A DNA stretch of 64,000 nucleotides from Locusta migratoria (Eukaryota > Arthropoda > Insecta > Orthoptera > Acrididae): NCBI GenBank assembly GCA_026315105.1, contig CM048751.1, positions 341,170,649-341,234,648 of the forward strand, given 5' to 3'. Positions 31,111 to 40,651 of this stretch are shown here, in pieces; the first letter of the stretch is position 1; each line of letters starts with the position of its first letter. The translations under genes were made by a program, and so were the position numbers. Under the pieces are notes generated by a model, which saw only the letters and a program-made list of their open reading frames with translations, was not told where the DNA came from and ran no database searches.

Positions 31111-31961
31111 AAATATTACTAGTTGCTGTTCCTAAACCATCATTACGATGAATTTTCACTATTAAATGTGACTCACAAAAAAAACACCGAACATATTCCG
31201 ATGAAATTTGGTACACAGATAGCTGAGGAATAATATAGATTAAATTTGAAAGTTATGTTTCTTTAGCAATTTTAATATTTTTAAATATTGTATATGTGAG
31301 TCTTCAAGCGTCTCATAATCTATAATCGAAACATTGATGCTCAGCTGTTCCATATTTCGAGTTATATACTTAAAATTAATAAATATCTCGATTTACACAC
31401 TTCCTACTTTTTGAAGAAGGCATTGTTTTTCTTCAGCGTCCAAGGTATATCCACACCCAATTTCATCAATATCGGTTAAGCGATGTAGTCGTGAAAGTGT
31501 AACAAACAGAGCATCTTTCGCATTTGTAGCATCAGTATAGATGAATGTTTCTTTCTTTGTCCTCTAAGGGTTCCTAAACCGTTCATACCACTACGATGAA
31601 AGACTGGTGAGTTGTTCTCCGTAAGCCTGAGGAGGTTCTTGGAACAAAAAGAAAAGTGTACGAGACATATTCAAGGAGATATGACGTAATACACAATGAA
31701 AATCCACGCGAAAAATATATATCCACTATTTAAAAATGAGATCACTTTGCGAATTTCGACAAACAAGTAGAAACACGGATTTCTGCAGCAGTCTAGAGAA
31801 GATTAAGGCGGAGGAAGATAGTGTGGGATAAGAAATGTATAGGGTGTGAGGTGAAGATGGACAGAGGTAGGAGGAGGAGATGGAACACGGGAAGAGGGGA
31901 GGAGGAGGGGATAGAAAGAGGGGAGAAGGATATTATCCTTTATATCCAGTTCCGATACATA
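31111..31961. other. Region without a gene; purine-rich patch at 31,800-31,930
   Basis: The plus strand is AGG-rich at 31,800-31,930. A short frame (31,821-32,105) crosses this low-complexity patch and the start of the next element, and is not considered a gene. Confidence 0.45.
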
Positions 31962-31964
31962 TTA

Positions 31965-32811
31965 AGCCCGCCTCAGACGACGCTGGAATTGCTGCTGGAA
32001 TCCGTGTTTGTCTTCCCAGCGGGCTGTGAGGCGTGGCGTTGTGCTGGGAACTGTGATGGCTTTTGTGCGAGGTTGGCTGCACACGATACTTCGTTCACCT
32101 TATAGATCGGGAGATGACGAGCGAGACTTGACAGTGTCAACATGGACGCTGTTATAGTGGAGGTACCAAAGCATAGTGGACGAGAAATCTGCGCGTTTTT
32201 ATTTATTGAAGAAATAAGGCGGAGAAAACGACGTGAGAATGCTAACCGTAGATTGTAGAGTAGTTTCTGGTTATCTCACCATGATAATATGCAAAATATT
32301 TTCACGATATTATTTAACGAACTTACACAAGTCAACATAATAAATTCGCAGGAAAAAAAAGGATTTGTTAATAATCATGTTTTTGTAAACGAACGTCTTT
32401 ATACATTATATCAAGATACGATTTGAAGTTTGACATGTTGTATGAAATGTTCTCCAATTAAACTTTTTATTTTATAACATATATCTTGTCTGATAACAGA
32501 ATTCTGCCAACGCAAAAGTTGTCAACATGACGCTTGGAGCACTCCAACAAAGTAGTATCAGTACACTCTAGCGGCAAGCTTGTAAAACATACGCTCACGT
32601 GACGAAATGCTTCTTCCTCATTCGGTAACGTTAAAGTCCCCCAGAGACAACAAGCCGGAAAATAGGACATGTTCTGTCTCCGAATTCCAGCACGCAAGCT
32701 CGCAGCGGAGCTAGCAATGACGTCATTTTCCCTCTCAACTTCCATCACTGCTGCCATTGCAGCTCCCAGCATGCAATCCAGTAGCAAACCAAGCATCGTC
32801 TGAGGCGGGCT
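31965..32811. mobile_element. Harbinger-like DNA element with a TTA target duplication
   Basis: The terminal inverted repeats are AGCCCGCCTCAGACGAYGCT (31,965-31,984 and the complement at 32,792-32,811). The TTA trinucleotide flanks both sides (31,962-31,964 and 32,812-32,814). A 3-bp TWA duplication is typical of the PIF/Harbinger superfamily. At 847 bp it is too short for both Harbinger proteins, so it is probably non-autonomous. A minus-strand frame at 32,467-32,796 (109 codons, ERENDVIASSAA) has no secure match. Confidence 0.72.
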
Positions 32812-32880
32812 TTAGCAACTGCGAAACACTGCCGGGTTCGCTAGTTTGGAATAAATTGGCTGTCATATACGTGTGGTACT

Positions 32881-33905
32881 GTTTTTTTATTTATTTATTA
32901 TTTAACATGCCCCATTACATAGTAATATTACATGTTTGATGGTTTGATTAAGGCGGTTACATCAGATATTTTTACAAAAACAAGTACAGTATATAAGTTG
33001 ACAGGGTTTACAAAGGAACAAACAATTTTATACATTAGGATTTGTTAATTAATTACAAAAATTGTAAAAGTTGTATACATTAGGAAATCTTATTGAATTA
33101 CAAAAATTGTAAAAGTCAGTAGTGTATTTATGTACTAAGTCATATTTACTGACGGGCCATCCTCCTCCTTTGGCAGATATTTTTTTCCTGAGATGGTCCC
33201 TCTCTTTCAATAAATTGGAGCAGTCAAAAAGCACGTGGTCGATAGTTTGGACAGCACTGTTACATGTGCACGTTCCGTCTTCAATTATTTTGAACCGCTG
33301 ATAGTAGGCTTTCAGTTTCCTATGACCTGTTAACATAGCTGTAAAATTCGGAGATATTGGAAGTTTAATCATTAAACGTTGTCGGATCGTAGGAAAATAC
33401 GGTTTAGTGCTTCCCCCGTTTTTTGTTCTGTGCCACTCAATGTCCCATTTGTTCCTAAACGCTTCTCTAAGTTTCTTCTTTACGGCACTTGTAGGTATTT
33501 TGTTATAGCGTGTTGACTGTCGTGATCGAGCTGCTCTTTTAGCAAGGTTGTCAGCTAGTTCATTTCCCCATATCCCTTGATGTGCCTTAACCCATTCGAA
33601 ATGCACAAGCCAGTTGTGTGTCTGCAACCTTCTGATTTACTTCTTATTTCTTCAATCAACAAGTTGTGGTTCTTCGGATTTCGCAAAGAGTCCAAAGTAA
33701 TCCTGCTGTCGGTGTGAATTACTGCAGTTGTATCAGTGTTCGAGAGATTATTTATGAACTCAAGAGCATTGACGATGGCAAATTGTTCCGCTTGATTGTT
33801 TGAGCATTCATTAGACAGTTTTAGCTGTATCTGGTAAGTAAGCCTCTTATTAACAAATATTGCTATCCCCGAACCCACTCCGTCGTCTGATTGGTGATGC
33901 ATTTT
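32881..33905 (-). mobile_element. LINE 3' part encoding an RNase H domain (I/R1-like)
   Basis: Minus-strand LINE fragment, 5'-truncated. It starts after a T-rich run at 32,880 and its two frames cover an RNase H domain and a zinc-knuckle tail. RNase H downstream of RT is known in the I and some R1-like LINE groups. Direct repeats of ATTACAAAAATTGTAAAAG occur in the last codons (33,052-33,110). Confidence 0.8.
33049..33902 (-). pseudogene. LINE RNase H and C-terminal zinc-knuckle region, one frameshift
   Basis: The first frame (33,902 to about 33,600) holds GSGIAIFVN and EQFAIVNALEFI, then VIHTDSRITLDSL, the RNase H D-S-R block. After a frameshift near 33,600-33,630, the second frame holds WVKAHQGIWGNELADNLAK (the RNase H H-x-G-x-x-x-N-E-x-A-D signature). 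It then has a C-terminal CTCNSAVQTIDHVLFDC zinc-knuckle-like motif. The RT core is missing. The frameshift prevents a single product. Confidence 0.82.
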
Positions 33906-34190
33906 GAATGGCCAGCAGTGTAAGTATTAGGTAAAAAGGTAAGGTAAAGCAGTCAACAATCCGAAATTTTGGTTGGAACACAACAGTGCTTTACTAGGCA
34001 TGGTCCTGTTTGGCCTTCCTCCGACCTTCACACTGACTTACCCAGCCAGTTTAGAGGGACCTACAGTTGAACGTGGTTTCTGAACCACAATGCTACTCGA
34101 TATTTTTCACATCAGCAATACTGCCATAGGTGAAAAAAGTGAAAAGTGGCAGATAAAAATTCTAGGACCTGGCAGGGATCAAACCCGCAA
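33906..34190. repeat. Region with a repeat shared with 654-735
   Basis: 33,937-34,015 matches 654-735. At 34,165-34,195 the minus strand shows GGGTTTGATCCCTGCC, a B-box-like sequence, so an old SINE may be present. Confidence 0.5.
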
Positions 34191-34194
34191 ACTT

Positions 34195-34300
34195 TGGATT
34201 CACAGTTTTTTTTTTCTATTTTTTTTTTTTAAAGGTAGTGGCGTGTTTTGAACACTGACCGTCAGCGTCCCACTCGAACACATAGCCCACTTTTTTTTCT
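34195..34300 (-). mobile_element. tRNA-like SINE remnant, family G
   Basis: The minus strand reads GTGTTCGAGTGGGACGCTGA, then CAGTGTTCAAAACACGCC, resembling a D-to-T arm order with a decayed B box. Similar remnants lie at 35,000-35,066 and 38,262-38,336. It is followed by T/A-rich tails. Confidence 0.45.
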
Positions 34301-34375
34301 ACCAAATTTTTTTTATCATTTTCGACCAAAGTAATAATCTAAATAATAATAAAAAATTAATCAATAGGTACTTGC

Positions 34376-34377
<2 letters not shown>

Positions 34378-34426
<49 letters not shown>
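34378..34426 (+). repeat. Poly(T) tract of about 49 nt
   Basis: An uninterrupted T run. On the minus strand it is a long poly(A), possibly the tail of a retroposed sequence. A shorter poly(A) lies at 34,500-34,516 on the plus strand. Confidence 0.85.
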
Positions 34427-34516
34427 CTCCTAATCTTTTCCTCTTCAGGCGTTGGCGTCTAACTACTATACCCCACATAAACCTTAACATCTCGCCTGCC
34501 AAAAAAAAAAAAAAAA

Positions 34517-34995
34517 GGGTCTAGTGCCACCGCCACTTTTACCCTATACTAAATCAATGATGCAACAAAGGGAAGGGAAAAGGAATAATGTGTTCTTTTA
34601 TTTAAACTTCATGGCTTTTATTTTAAATACAAATAGGCAACAGAAGAAACAATAGGCCCATCCTAACCGTTGTGTTTTGAAGTCTTACAGAATTCTTTGA
34701 GTTATAAATGAAATTAAAAAAAAAAATCACCATTCTTTTTCTCGAACGTAAGGAAGGTATTTAACGAGACTTTCTGGACTGTCCGGAGCCTTGGCCGTCT
34801 TCTCGTGGTGTGTTTATTACCGGTAAATTCGATCATAACTCTAAATTTTTTAATGAACCAGTTCATTTTCACTCACTTTACTTAATATCTGCTCATGCCC
34901 GGTATCAACGGACCACCAAGAAGTCATCAAACACCTTCAGGAGAAAGTTTGCGAAATTTTTCCGGTAGTTTGCATTCCTCTTATAAAATTTTTGC
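34517..34995. other. Region without a gene
   Basis: AT-rich; no feature was recognised. Confidence 0.4.
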
Positions 34996-34999
34996 CTTT

Positions 35000-35066
35000 G
35001 GGTGGGATTAAACCGGCGACCTTCAGCACCTCAGTCGGTTACGCTATCCCCTGCGCCACGCCGGCA
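35000..35066 (-). mobile_element. tRNA-like SINE remnant, family G
   Basis: The minus strand starts GCCGGCGTGGCGCAGGGGAT (A-box region), then ACTGAGGTGCTGAAGG, and a B-box-like GCCGGTTTAATCCCACC. It cannot fold as a complete tRNA with a 7-nt anticodon loop, so it is a retroposed or degraded copy. Confidence 0.55.
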
Positions 35067-35099
35067 GTCGTTCACTGTGCTACCGAGGAAGATATTTAA

Positions 35100-35430
35100 A
35101 AATTGTGAAGTGTCTCTGCAGGAACTTCGCAAATGGCCACCCGTGCAGGGTGTCGCACCTGCGAGGACAGAAGGCGTGTCCCGCCACACGCGCCCGCCTC
35201 TGACCTCTGCGCGGCGCCGAGCGTGGGCGGTCGCAGATCGATGCCCGGGAGGGGGATGGAGGGGGAGGAGGCGAGAGCACGGGGCAAGGGCCGCCTCCCC
35301 CACCACCACCTGCCGGGCAGACACTCGACCCGGCCCCGTCTGCAGAGGGGCGACGCGCTGCCCATCCTATCACTCCATCAAAGCGACCAGTTGCGGCCTC
35401 TTGTCCCGAGGTTTCGACGCACAAACCATC
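35100..35430. other. GC- and CpG-rich island in AT-rich surroundings
   Basis: About 300 bp are strongly GC-rich with many CG dinucleotides. By hand count the 60 bases at 35,161-35,220 are 75% G+C. Overlapping frames in several phases (35,002-35,538 and 35,133-35,534 plus; 35,080-35,424 minus) are long mostly because stop codons are rare in GC-rich DNA. No protein motif is visible. It could be a CpG island or exon, or part of a GC-rich repeat. Confidence 0.5.
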
Positions 35431-35705
35431 CAGCCATCTCCACTGGAGCCTGGAACAGAAATGAAAGTGACTGTCCGAGATACGCTCAAATATGTTCTAG
35501 GGAGCATCTTACGTGTAGGAACGGAAACGAATAATTAAATACCTGATCGAAATAATGATTCTGTCGAGCTTTCTTTCGTTCTGACATCTAGTGACGTTTA
35601 ATGCAACTAAATCGTAGAGGGAGCCTTATCTCTACAATTTACGCTCATAATAAAAATATCATGTACTAAATCCCCTTTTAAATATAGGGTGAGTAACGAG
35701 GTTTT

Positions 35706-35887
35706 CAAAATGTTTCAAATGTTTGTAAATCTTATGGTACTTAACTACGGGTGTCATCAGTCCCTAAACTTACAAACTACTTATGAACTACTTACGAACT
35801 AGGACGGCACAAATATCTATGCCCGAGGGGGGATTCGAACCCCCGACCGTAATGGCCGTGCAGACCGTGACTGAAGCTCTTCAGTCC
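35706..35887 (-). mobile_element. tRNA-derived SINE, family A, body half (split by a LINE)
   Basis: Tail, body and B box on the minus strand. The missing head is found 2.15 kb away at 38,041-38,066. The SINE's own TSD, ACGAGGTTTT, is at 35,696-35,705 and 38,067-38,076. The two halves were thus one SINE before the LINE landed. Confidence 0.92.
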
Positions 35888-38040
35888 ACTTTTTTTTTAT
35901 TTTTATTTTTTTATTTTTGGGACCTTTGCCTTTCGCGGGCAAGCGCTCTACATAACTACTGACAATATCTGAAACGTAGAATAAAGTACTTTTTTTCGGT
36001 TTCTTTCTCTCTACTGACGATTTCAAAGTTCGTCTTCGCGAGGTTAAAAGATTTAGTTTCCACACGTTTCCGTGTACTTTATCAGGTTCTTCTTTATTTT
36101 CTCACTTTGTTTATCTTCTCTAACTCCGAAATCCGTCAGCGGGATAGAATTCCGCTTTCTTTAGTGATACAACAGAAAATAAAATCTTGGTGATGTAACG
36201 ATTTATCCGTAAGGAATGATATTTATGTATAATATGAGAAGTAAACTAAAATAAGATAAAATTAAAACGTCTCTCTTCTAGAGCCAAAACGTGATGAGAT
36301 GAAATCTTAGTCTTTTTAAAAAAAATGATTCTGTTCGGCAATAATCGTTCCATAGTTGACCGTTATATTTGCTTTGTCTTATGTTCCTAATTGTGTTTAT
36401 ATATTTTCACCTTTTTGTTTTGTATGCACAATCAGGTATAGCGTTGTAGTTGTAATTCACATGATGGTTCTATTGAGAAAGTTTGCGTATTGTTTTCGAT
36501 AATCCTTTATTTGCATTAGTTTGTGGTGCTGTATGTTAATGTACGTCCAAAAATCTCCTTCGCTCTTCTCCATGTTTGTAAGTATGTAAAACACCGCGTG
36601 TCCCTTTAACCAGTTCACTGCATTTTGCTTCGTTTGTGGGTAAAGTTCTTCGTCTGGGTGTAGGACGCTCGCGGGTGTTATGGTGTGGGGCGAAGTTCGT
36701 TGCATAATTGCAAGTTTGTACCTGAGGGACTGCCAAATATTGTGGACGTTTTTGCAGACAAACTGATGTTCGTCTGTGTCATTCAGATTACAGGTTGGGC
36801 ACAAGGGAGAATTTGCTAGGTGTATTTCGTGGAGTCTATGGTTTGTTGGGACTTTTCGGTTGACAGCATAATACCACAGCGCCCTCACGTTGGTTGGTAA
36901 GTGGGGATTGTGAATGTTTCTCCAGATTATTTTCCAACTGAAGTCTTTATACTTCTTTTCAATGACGTTCTTGGTATGAAACTGCAGAAAGTTTCTGTAG
37001 ATTGCTTTGACTTTATACATGTCCTTCTCTGATATTCTCATACTAATATAGCTATATTCTATTAAAAAGTGTTTCAAATGATACAATTCAGTGGGCATGT
37101 GGCTAACATCGATTGGAGCAGCACAGTTGGGCGGCGCTATTTCATTTAATAGAAATGCCGCTATGGAGTTCGGCATTTTGGTCCACAGTTTGTAGGTTTT
37201 GCTAACGTACAGAGCTTGTGCTTTATTATATACATCTATTAGGTTAAGACCACCGTTGTCGACCGATAGTGTTAAAGTTTTGTATTTGACTTTAAAAATA
37301 TGGCCGCGGCTGACGAAGTGGCCAAAGGCAGCTAAGATCCTTTCTGCCACAGTCCTCGGAACTGGCAAGACTTGCGCCACATAATTTATTTTAGGTGTTA
37401 GGTAGGTATTCACCAGTTCCACTCTTTGTATTTCATCGAGTGTCCTGAGTAGATTTTGGTATGTACTGGCACGCATGCTATTAAGTATTCTTCTGTAATT
37501 TCGTGCAATTGTTTGCTGGATATGGGGCGTGTATTCAATTCCAAGGCACTTCAAAGTTGCAGTCTTTTTTATTTCCCCTTGGATTGGATCTCCTAATCCT
37601 CGTCCGATATCCATTATTGCGGATTTTCGTCTGTTCAGTTTGGCGCCAGACGCGAGTTCATACATATATATGATAGCCAATAATTGGGCGATCTCATTAT
37701 TGTCTTTGACCAGGACCGTGACGTCGTCGGCATAAGCTTTACAGACAATATTTTGCCCGCGTAGTAATATGCCTTCCAAATTTTCACTGATTCGAAAAAG
37801 CAAGGGTTCAGTGGCTATGGCAAAAAGCGACATTGACAGGGGACAGCCTTGTCTCATTGAACTTTTTACCGTTATAGGTCTGTTGGGTTGACCATTTACC
37901 ATTATTATAGATGTTGCATTATTTAGTAAGTTCTTCATGATTCTGATGTAACTTTGCGAGAAGTTCATTATACACATTATGTGGAAGAGGTACTCATGGT
38001 TGACTCTATCGAATGCTTTTTCAAAATCTAATGAGACCAG
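35888..38040 (-). mobile_element. L1/Tx1-like LINE inserted into a SINE
   Basis: Minus-strand LINE. Its 3' end is at 35,888, with A-rich and T-rich 3' UTR at 35,888-36,450. A fragment of a family D SINE (GCGGGCAAGCGCTCTA at about 35,936) lies in this UTR. The 5' end is truncated inside RT motif A. A minimal AGTCC duplication (35,883-35,887 and 38,041-38,045) borders it. EN and the N-terminal RT are absent. Confidence 0.85.
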
Positions 38041-38055
38041 AGTCCCCTCGGCCAC
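36457..38055 (-). CDS. LINE reverse transcriptase, large C-terminal part
   Basis: A frame of 532 codons, the longest in the window. The first few codons, including the start Met, come from the SINE head (38,041-38,055). LINE protein starts at LVSLDFEKAFDRVNHEYLF, RT motif A with the first catalytic Asp. It continues with SSMRQGCPLSMSLFAIATEP and KAYADDVTVLV (catalytic DD), then ASGAKLNRRKSAIMDIG. A long C-terminal region ends with a zinc knuckle-like CPTCNLNDTDEHQFVC. The order fits L1/Tx1-type LINEs. No stop interrupts it, so the insertion is fairly young, but it lacks EN and a real start. Confidence 0.85.
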   Translation of the reverse strand: MAEGTLVSLDFEKAFDRVNHEYLFHIMCIMNFSQSYIRIMKNLLNNATSIIMVNGQPNRPITVKSSMRQGCPLSMSLFAIATEPLLFRISENLEGILLRGQNIVCKAYADDVTVLVKDNNEIAQLLAIIYMYELASGAKLNRRKSAIMDIGRGLGDPIQGEIKKTATLKCLGIEYTPHIQQTIARNYRRILNSMRASTYQNLLRTLDEIQRVELVNTYLTPKINYVAQVLPVPRTVAERILAAFGHFVSRGHIFKVKYKTLTLSVDNGGLNLIDVYNKAQALYVSKTYKLWTKMPNSIAAFLLNEIAPPNCAAPIDVSHMPTELYHLKHFLIEYSYISMRISEKDMYKVKAIYRNFLQFHTKNVIEKKYKDFSWKIIWRNIHNPHLPTNVRALWYYAVNRKVPTNHRLHEIHLANSPLCPTCNLNDTDEHQFVCKNVHNIWQSLRYKLAIMQRTSPHTITPASVLHPDEELYPQTKQNAVNWLKGHAVFYILTNMEKSEGDFWTYINIQHHKLMQIKDYRKQYANFLNRTIM

Positions 38056-38066
38056 CGCGGCCGGCC
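38041..38066 (-). mobile_element. tRNA-derived SINE, family A, head half
   Basis: Minus-strand head GGCCGCGGTGGCCGAGGGGA. It completes the SINE that begins at 35,706 and is followed by that SINE's TSD ACGAGGTTTT at 38,067-38,076. Confidence 0.9.
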
Positions 38067-38261
38067 ACGAGGTTTTACCTTGGTTGCTGGAGGTTATTGC
38101 TTAGGTCATTCGGAACAAAAATATCGCACTGGCGTGTTTTACGGCCCACTTTAGATTTGTAGTTTTATAAGTTTTTGCAAACATTTTGGACAAAAATAAT
38201 AATGTAAATAATAAATTAATTAATAAGAGTTTCTGAAACCCCTTTAGGAAAAAAAATTGTT

Positions 38262-38336
38262 AGGTGGTGGTGGGTTTCGAACCACTGGCCTTCAGCATCA
38301 GAGTCCAACACATTGCCTACTACGCTAAGGCTAACA
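38262..38336 (-). mobile_element. tRNA-like SINE remnant, family G
   Basis: The minus strand reads TAGCGTAGTAGGCAATGTG, GACTCTGATGCTGAAGGCC and B box GTGGTTCGAAACCCACC. The 3' side is A/T-rich. It is related to 35,000-35,066 through the TGCTGAAGG block. Confidence 0.55.
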
Positions 38337-38599
38337 GGAGTTGTATACTTTTCTTTCATACTAATAATGGCCGTTGTTAACTGATGCTAATATGGCATTT
38401 GTAGACACTAGATTATCATTTATCGTACGAAGAACGACGTGTTTTTCTTAATTCTTCAGTGTGCCATTGCTTTGAAATGACAAGGTATAAGTTCGTATAA
38501 GAAAATCATGAAATACGCAACGTAAGATGGCGTATGCCAGAGAGAGTTCTGGGCGAGGAATGTCACGTGACATCTGCGAACGGCTGGTTTTCGTTAATT

Positions 38600-38852
38600 A
38601 AATGTAGGGTGTCAAAACTCCGTTATTTTTGCAAATATCTCTCGAACGATACGAGATATGAAAAAAACATAAGGGAACAAAGTTGTAGTGAATTTTCTCC
38701 TCTACAAATTCGTTTATTCAATTTTCGCGCCAGGTGAACGGTTTATTTGCAATTAAATTTTTTTTTTTTTTTTTTGGATTACTAATGTATTTCTTGTTCG
38801 AAATATTTCAAAAAACGAGGTTATGGTCTCTGGTAGCCAAAAACTATGTCTG
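38600..38852. repeat. Dispersed repeat, second copy of the 1-356 family (permuted)
   Basis: Block B is at 38,612-38,740 (GTTATTTTTGCAAATATC, TTTTCTCCTCTACAAATTCG). It runs straight into block A at 38,745-38,852 (ending ACTATGTCTG). A T run of about 19 nt sits in block A. Confidence 0.6.
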
Positions 38853-39037
38853 TTTGTATAGTCTATGGGACTTAACTACGGGGTCATCAGTCCCTAAACT
38901 TACAAACTACTTATGAACTACTTACGAACTATGACGGCACAAATATCCATGCCCGAGGGGTGATTCGAACCCCCGACCGTAGTGGCCGTGCAAACCGTGA
39001 CTGGAGCGCCTTAGTCTCCTCGGCCACCGCGGCCGGC
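38853..39037 (-). mobile_element. tRNA-derived SINE, family A
   Basis: Full head to tail on the minus strand, with a GGGGTGATTCGAACCCCC B box region. Only a short TSD is apparent (TGTCT, 38,847-38,851 and 39,038-39,042). It lies between two dispersed repeats. Confidence 0.88.
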
Positions 39038-39048
39038 TGTCTATTCTG

Positions 39049-39182
39049 ATGCACAAACACGCTGCATTACTTGCTGGAATCCAGTATAGGCTGCGAGCAA
39101 GGGGAACTACTGGCCAAGAGGCCCACCATCGTAGTGTAGTTGAAAATTTGGCAGGAAAGGAAGCGTGGCTGGATAGCCTAAT
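39049..39182 (+). repeat. Dispersed repeat R2, second copy
   Basis: It matches 19,727-19,860: GATGCACAAACACGCT, GCTGCGAGCAA, ACCATCGTAGTGT, GAAAATTTGG and GGAAGCGTGGCTGGATA. There is no open frame. Confidence 0.65.
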
Positions 39183-40408
39183 TGGTACTGTATAAGTCGT
39201 ATGTCATTAATTTATTGTGACAGAAGTGAGAGTTGTTTTCCATTAACAGATTACGTTCTGAACTTTTGATTTAAATTCTGAGATATTCACTTTTTCTATT
39301 TAATTATTTAGTAATTTCAGCACAATTTTCCTTAAAATTATGTTTCTTTAAGTGGTTCTTGAGTTTGTATAATTATATGGGTTAACTACTATATAAAAAA
39401 AGCAGAGCAGAGTTCTGTTGCAGAGCGAGAGGTCAAAATATAAAAAGTGCAATAAAGATTGGTGGAGGTGACCGCTGCCCCGAAGCAGGAAATCCGGGAT
39501 AGAATCCCGGTTCAGTACAAATATAAAATTCGCCGATGAATTTATTTGAGTGCCCTAAAACGCTCAAATGTTTGAATATTTCGAATTCGTAAATGAGTTT
39601 CTGACAATCTGAATCTGTGTCTGATTTCATATTAATAACCTTGGGACGATTCGTCATTCTTCCGTGGACAACGGTGCCATCAACTTCATCTGAGGACGCA
39701 AGATGATAGAAATTGAAGCAGACTGCACCTTTGAAATATTTATGTAAGAAAAGCATAATTCATTATTCATAACGCTTACTTGTGGACATTTAATTAACAG
39801 GGTGTGGAGGGAGGGTTTGTTTCAGTTTGAACAGTCTCTCATGACGATGTCTCTAGTCTTTAATCAGACCATAATTGTGGGGTCGGTAGAATCCGGAACT
39901 TTCTGTTGCCGACGAACCCCGTTTCTGTCTTCACCACCTCGGATTGCAGAAAACAACAGTAAATATCATTCCTTAGGAGAAAAGAGAAGGAAAGAGTACA
40001 CTATAAAAAATTTAAAAGAGCCCATTAGAAAAAACACAATAGCAAAGAGAAATAAGTTACAAATGTCGATGGCGGTTCGTTTTGCCGTTCTCTCAGCATG
40101 CACCATTATCCGCTCGATTTTGTTGAGGATCATTACTAGTGGGTCATTTAGTTGTGTCCTTGGACTCACACTGGGCCTTATCCCTCTGGTTGGTAATGGA
40201 GGAGTCTGTTAAGGAGGGATCCATATGCCCAAAACTTGTGTCCACACCAGTGCCTAGTATTCGGTCAACGTGTGGCTTTATAAACGCTGGTCTTCTTTCG
40301 TCCTTAGTTCCCATTTGTTTTATAGTTCCCATATGTTTTACACAGATTTTGCGATGATCCATCCGCTCGAAAGCACAATGACATCATTTGTTGCTGATGT
40401 CGCTCTGG
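39183..40408. other. Region without a supported gene
   Basis: 39,483-39,600 is the partner of the repeat at 23,862. A 136-codon plus-strand frame (39,802-40,212) and a 72-codon minus-strand frame (40,144-40,362) show no family motif and overlap each other. No function is proposed. Confidence 0.4.
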
Positions 40409-40420
40409 TTTCACAACTCT

Positions 40421-40639
40421 GCCGGACGGGATGGCCGCGTGCTCTAATGCGTGATGCTACGATTGGGCGGCCGTTCCCGCCGGATATTCCAGTCCTCCCT
40501 CTGGCATGTGGTCGTGTGTGTATGTGTGTGTGAGAGAGAGTGTGTGTTTTCTCCTTAGTGTTAGTTTAAGCAGATTGTAAGTCTAGGGACTGATGACCAT
40601 AGCAGTTTCGTTCAAGAGGTTTACAAACATTTGAATTTT
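40421..40639 (+). mobile_element. tRNA-derived SINE, family B variant
   Basis: The head is GCCGGACGGGATGGCCGCGT and the body TTGTAAGTCTAGGGACTGA and TTTACAAACATTTGAA. A (TG)n/(AG)n stretch lies at 40,511-40,545. The TSD TTTCACAACTCT / TTTCGCAACCCT (two mismatches) is at 40,409-40,420 and 40,640-40,651. The head differs most from the other copies. Confidence 0.85.
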
Positions 40640-40651
40640 TTTCGCAACCCT

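Noticed and set aside
31821..32105. 94-codon arginine-rich frame
   Set aside because: It spans an AGG low-complexity tract and the terminus of the Harbinger-like element.
35002..35538. 178-codon frame in the GC-rich island as a gene
   Set aside because: It begins inside a tRNA-like remnant, overlaps other long frames on both strands, and its length is explained by low stop frequency in GC-rich DNA.
39802..40362. Overlapping frames as a divergent gene pair
   Set aside because: Neither product shows a motif and the frames overlap on opposite strands.
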